From Candidatus Thorarchaeota archaeon (GTDB taxonomy: Archaea; Asgardarchaeota; Thorarchaeia; Thorarchaeales; Thorarchaeaceae): 64,000 nt of DNA. The DNA is taken from assembly GCA_008080745.1 (NCBI GenBank), contig SHMX01000001.1, positions 223,359 to 287,358 on the forward strand, in the 5' to 3' direction. Shown here piece after piece: positions 60,987 to 64,000 of this stretch. The position numbers and the translations under genes were made by a program. Each line of letters starts with the position of its first letter. The stretch's first letter is position 1. A model generated the notes under the pieces. The model saw only the letters and a list, made by a program, of their open reading frames with translations. It was not told the origin of the DNA and did not search any database.

Positions 60987-63017
60987 ATGAGCCGCTTTGA
61001 AATTCGTTCAAAAGATGGAATGGCCCGTTTAGGTATATTTGCAACAGAACATGGAAAAGTTCGAACCCCCCTACTTATGCCCGTTGTACATCCAGCCAAG
61101 TCATCAATCACACCTAAACAGCTAAAAGATGAATTTGGATTTCAAATGGTTATCACCAACTCGTATATAATCAAATCCAAGGACAGATTTCGAGAGAAGG
61201 CACTAGCAGAAGGGGTGCACGGTCTTATCGATTTTGAGGGCCCCGTAATGACAGATTCGGGCACATTTCAAATGTACTTCCACAGTCTACCGGAAGAAGA
61301 GATTGACCCCATAGAGATTATTGACTTTCAAAGAAACATAGGAACCGACATTGGAACCATTCTAGATGCGTTCTCTGAACCGAATGTGGGTAGAGAGCAG
61401 GTGGAGAGAGATGTAGAGATCTCTTTAGAACGTGCAAAAATATCAGTTGACAGAAAAGATAAGATGTTACTTGCAGGTACGATTCAAGGAGGGGTATATC
61501 CAGATCTTAGAGAGTATTCCGCAAAAAAGATGGCATCCATGAATTTTGACATTCATCCCATTGGAGGGGTGGTGCCATTGATGGAGAACTATAGATATGC
61601 AGACATTGTTCGAATAACTCTTGCCTCAAAAAGACATCTGCCCTATAATCGACCAGTACATCTCTTTGGATGCGGTCACCCAATGTTCCTTGCTCAAGCT
61701 GCCTTTCTTGGCTGTGATTTCTTTGATTCTGCATTATATGCCAAATTCGCTGATACTGACCGTTTTGTTATGCCCACAGGAACAATGCATCTTGAGAACC
61801 TTAGAGAGCTCCCCTGTGAATGCCCAGTATGTAGTAGTCACTCTGCGGATGACCTTAGACAGATGAAAAGGGAAGAGAGGTCTCTGCAACTCATGCGTCA
61901 TAATCTGTATATCACTATAGGTGAGATGAAGAGAGTTAGACAGGCAATTGTTGATGGAAAACTCTTTGAGCTTGTTGCAGTTCGTGCTAGAGGGCATCCC
62001 AATCTCTTTGATGCATTACAAATTATGTTGGAGTACTGGGAACAAATCGAGAGAGAATATCCTATTGCAAATAGTACTTCAATCCTCTACACTGGAAAAG
62101 AGAATGCGAGGCATCCCATCATTCAAAGATTCCACCAAAGAATCATAGAGAGATATCCACATCGACAAACCAAGCAGTTGTTGCTTTTTCCAGATATCGG
62201 AGGAAGACCATTCTTTGAAACCGCACCACTCCCAATTCAGGAAGTTAGAAAGACAGAGTCCAATGAATTATTGCTCTTCTTTGTTACTCCAACCGGAATA
62301 ATACCCTGGGAATTGGAGCACGTATATCCAGCTCAACAATGTATCTATCCCGAAAATCTAGATTTAGAAACCATATCAACTGTGGGAGAAAAACTTCAAG
62401 ATGTCTTGAGAATAATTGATGTGGAGAAAATAGTTTGGATAGAAAGATCAGATCCAATGAACCAAGTCTATGAAAGTCTGAAGGATAACACTCTAGTGGA
62501 ATCAGTCAAGACGGTAACAGAGGGACTAGAAGAACTCAGTATCGAATCGGATTCAGAAAAGGATTGGACTAAGAGAAAACTCGAGACGATATTAGCGCAC
62601 CAGTGGAATCTAAGTGTCAGCTTCGAAGAAATCTCCAACTGGGAGATATCCATGTCAAAAGGAACAGGAAAGATGCGTCATATCAAGATGAATGATGAGA
62701 TTCTTTTCACAGTAGTACCAACAACGGGTACACTCTCACCTACTTACACAGGAGGAAAAGAATTGCAAAAGTTAGGTATTGGACGCGATTACATTGTAGT
62801 CATTGACGATGAAATTTCAGAATACATCGTTGGTGGAAAGTCTGCTCTAGCGAAGTTTGTTACAAAGGCAAGTCCTAATCTTCGTCCTGGTGAGGAGGTA
62901 TTGATAGTAGATAGCTCAGACACGTTACTAGGAACAGGGAAATCTGTTCTAAGTGGACCCGAGATGCTGGCTATGAGCCGCGGTGTGGCAGTCACAACCA
63001 GACATTCTAAGGACTAG
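60987..63017 (+). CDS. tgtA: Archaeosine tRNA-guanine transglycosylase (TgtA) with PUA domain
   Basis: 676 residues. The catalytic domain has VMTDSGTFQM (nucleophile Asp region), GTIQGGVYPDLRE and DAFSEPN, and zinc ligands in CECPVCSSHSADDL. After a central region, a PUA domain occupies about the last 75 residues (IGRDYIVVIDDEISEYIVGG, GEEVLIVDSSDTLLGTGKSV). It swaps guanine for preQ0 at position 15 of tRNA, an archaeal reaction. Stop codons overlap the ABC ATPase gene by 4 bp. Confidence 0.95.
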   Translation: MSRFEIRSKDGMARLGIFATEHGKVRTPLLMPVVHPAKSSITPKQLKDEFGFQMVITNSYIIKSKDRFREKALAEGVHGLIDFEGPVMTDSGTFQMYFHSLPEEEIDPIEIIDFQRNIGTDIGTILDAFSEPNVGREQVERDVEISLERAKISVDRKDKMLLAGTIQGGVYPDLREYSAKKMASMNFDIHPIGGVVPLMENYRYADIVRITLASKRHLPYNRPVHLFGCGHPMFLAQAAFLGCDFFDSALYAKFADTDRFVMPTGTMHLENLRELPCECPVCSSHSADDLRQMKREERSLQLMRHNLYITIGEMKRVRQAIVDGKLFELVAVRARGHPNLFDALQIMLEYWEQIEREYPIANSTSILYTGKENARHPIIQRFHQRIIERYPHRQTKQLLLFPDIGGRPFFETAPLPIQEVRKTESNELLLFFVTPTGIIPWELEHVYPAQQCIYPENLDLETISTVGEKLQDVLRIIDVEKIVWIERSDPMNQVYESLKDNTLVESVKTVTEGLEELSIESDSEKDWTKRKLETILAHQWNLSVSFEEISNWEISMSKGTGKMRHIKMNDEILFTVVPTTGTLSPTYTGGKELQKLGIGRDYIVVIDDEISEYIVGGKSALAKFVTKASPNLRPGEEVLIVDSSDTLLGTGKSVLSGPEMLAMSRGVAVTTRHSKD

Positions 63018-64000
63018 CTTTGTGAATACAAGGGATGTCCGGGTATTTTTCTAAGAGCATCAACTCCACCTAGAGGTAGAACCATTATGTCTTCACGGGG
63101 AGCATATAGATCTATTTTCTCGCCTTCGAAAAGATTGACATCAGGAGGGAGGGATGCAACCGCTGATGTTTCACCAACATTGAAGAAGACCTCGACATTG
63201 CTTCCAATGTAAACCACCTGAGTAACAACACCAGAGATCTCATTGTTTTTGGGATCCGTAGAGGTCAAGAATAGATCTTCTGGCCTAACAGCACAACGTA
63301 CTTCTTCTCCTATCTCGAATGGATACCCTTCCACTGGTGTTCTACCTGAAACGACCTGACCATCGTTCAATTCAACATTGATGAAATCTCCAAGTGATTT
63401 GATTTTCCCATCAAAGAATGTGCATTTTCCAATAAAATCAGCCACAAAGAGCGTCTGAGGTTCTGCATAGATTTCTCTAGGAGGCCCATACTGTTGGATA
63501 TAGCCCTTATCCATGACAGCAACCATATCGGAAATACTGAGAGCTTCTACTTGGTCATGAGTGACATATACTGTTGTGATTCCAAGCTCACCTTGGATTC
63601 TGAGAATTTCCTCACGCATCTCATTCCTAAGTTTGGCATCCAGATTCGATAGAGGTTCATCAAGGAGTAATACATCCGGTTCGATAACAAGAGCCCTCGC
63701 TAGTGCAACACGTTGTTGCTGACCGCCACTAAGCTGATGCGGTGTACGATCACCAAGACCCTGCATGCGGACCAGCTCTAATGCTTCATTAACTCTCCGT
63801 ATGATAGCATCTTTGGTGTATCGTTTTCCATCAACTCGTTTCATCTTCAGACCATAAGCAATGTTGTCAAACACCGTCATATGTGGCCAAAGTGCATAGT
63901 TCTGGAAACACATTCCTGTATTTCGTTCATTTGGAGGGATGTCTGTTACATCCACATCATCAAAGTATATTCTACCATAATCAGGCTCATAGAATCCAGC
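63014..64000 (-). CDS. ABC transporter ATP-binding protein with TOBE domain (5' end truncated by window)
   Basis: The visible 328 codons begin inside the nucleotide-binding domain; the Walker A and start are beyond the right edge. LSGGQQQRVALARAL (signature), LLLDEPLSNLDAKLR (Walker B) and the switch His VTHDQVEAL are intact. A TOBE domain follows (about residues 215-320). It matches the PotA/MalK/FbpC importer group. Substrate is not readable from the visible part, and permease genes are probably outside. Confidence 0.92.
   Translation of the reverse strand, partial: AGFYEPDYGRIYFDDVDVTDIPPNERNTGMCFQNYALWPHMTVFDNIAYGLKMKRVDGKRYTKDAIIRRVNEALELVRMQGLGDRTPHQLSGGQQQRVALARALVIEPDVLLLDEPLSNLDAKLRNEMREEILRIQGELGITTVYVTHDQVEALSISDMVAVMDKGYIQQYGPPREIYAEPQTLFVADFIGKCTFFDGKIKSLGDFINVELNDGQVVSGRTPVEGYPFEIGEEVRCAVRPEDLFLTSTDPKNNEISGVVTQVVYIGSNVEVFFNVGETSAVASLPPDVNLFEGEKIDLYAPREDIMVLPLGGVDALRKIPGHPLYSQS

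Noticed and set aside
1-64000. CRISPR array, insertion sequence, rRNA or integrase
   Set aside because: No regularly spaced repeats, transposase motifs, terminal repeats or rRNA-like sequence were seen on reading both strands.

Overview
The window most likely comes from an Asgard archaeon, with a gene set that fits a Thorarchaeia-like lineage; the rank is inference. Archaeal markers are an archaeosine tRNA-guanine transglycosylase with PUA domain, methanogen-type thymidylate synthase, F420 gamma-glutamyl ligase (CofE), MtrA/MtrH, EF-2 and an archaeal family-B DNA polymerase. Asgard-like markers are two Rab/Ras-type small GTPases, a roadblock/LC7 protein, WD40 propellers and a HEAT-repeat protein with an adaptin/coatomer-like appendage. 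No mobile element, CRISPR array, rRNA or recognisable tRNA was seen. Genes are tightly packed: five of eleven convergent pairs overlap by exactly 4 bp at their stop codons.

Layout. 1-2.2 kb: a truncated ferredoxin-fused reductive-dehalogenase-like protein and a histone-deacetylase-family enzyme. 2.2-8 kb: a propeller/zinc-ribbon/winged-helix protein and two membrane dCache sensors, one ending in TPR repeats and a vWA domain. 8-13.5 kb: bacterial-type arginine decarboxylase (SpeA), LarE, regulators and an M24 peptidase. 14.3-16.9 kb: a sulfur/Fe-S operon (TusA-like, DsrE-like, an IscS homologue lacking the PLP lysine, and IscU with a C-terminal extension). 17-28.7 kb: mixed metabolism, membrane and transport genes (epimerase, TIM barrel, aquaporin, CPBP protease, KptA, phosphodiesterase, ABC exporter). 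28.8-35.7 kb: anaerobic ribonucleotide reductase with a redoxin, ThyA, a Cys-tailed Lrp regulator, a hexapeptide transferase and an EF-2 paralogue without the diphthamide loop.

35.7-44.1 kb is the most eukaryote-like region: a helical-repeat protein, two KaiC-like ATPases, a thioredoxin-like protein, roadblock/LC7, small GTPase, WD40 protein, HEAT+appendage protein and a second small GTPase. 44.3-46.9 kb holds a family-B polymerase with degenerate catalytic motifs and its small upstream partner gene.

46.9-59.5 kb, all on the minus strand, is a C1/corrinoid block: MetV, two OppA-like binding proteins, MetF, MtrH, MtrA, MtrH, a methanogenesis-marker-14-like ASKHA protein, CofE and LarC. Together MetF/MetV would make methyl-pterin, MtrH would pass the methyl group to the soluble corrinoid protein MtrA, and the ASKHA protein may keep the corrinoid active. 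The metF start is notable: the catalytic-Glu region lies upstream of any ATG/GTG/TTG start in its frame, and a short ATG frame ends at AGGAG-AG-CTT-TAA, resembling the prfB +1 frameshift site. The right end carries HflX, TgtA and a truncated ABC ATPase.

LarE and LarC are both present, so nickel-pincer cofactor synthesis is likely in this organism, although LarB and LarA are not in the window. A recurrent TTAAC-N3/4-GTTAA dyad next to promoters of oxygen-sensitive or sulfur genes suggests a shared redox regulon (hypothesis).
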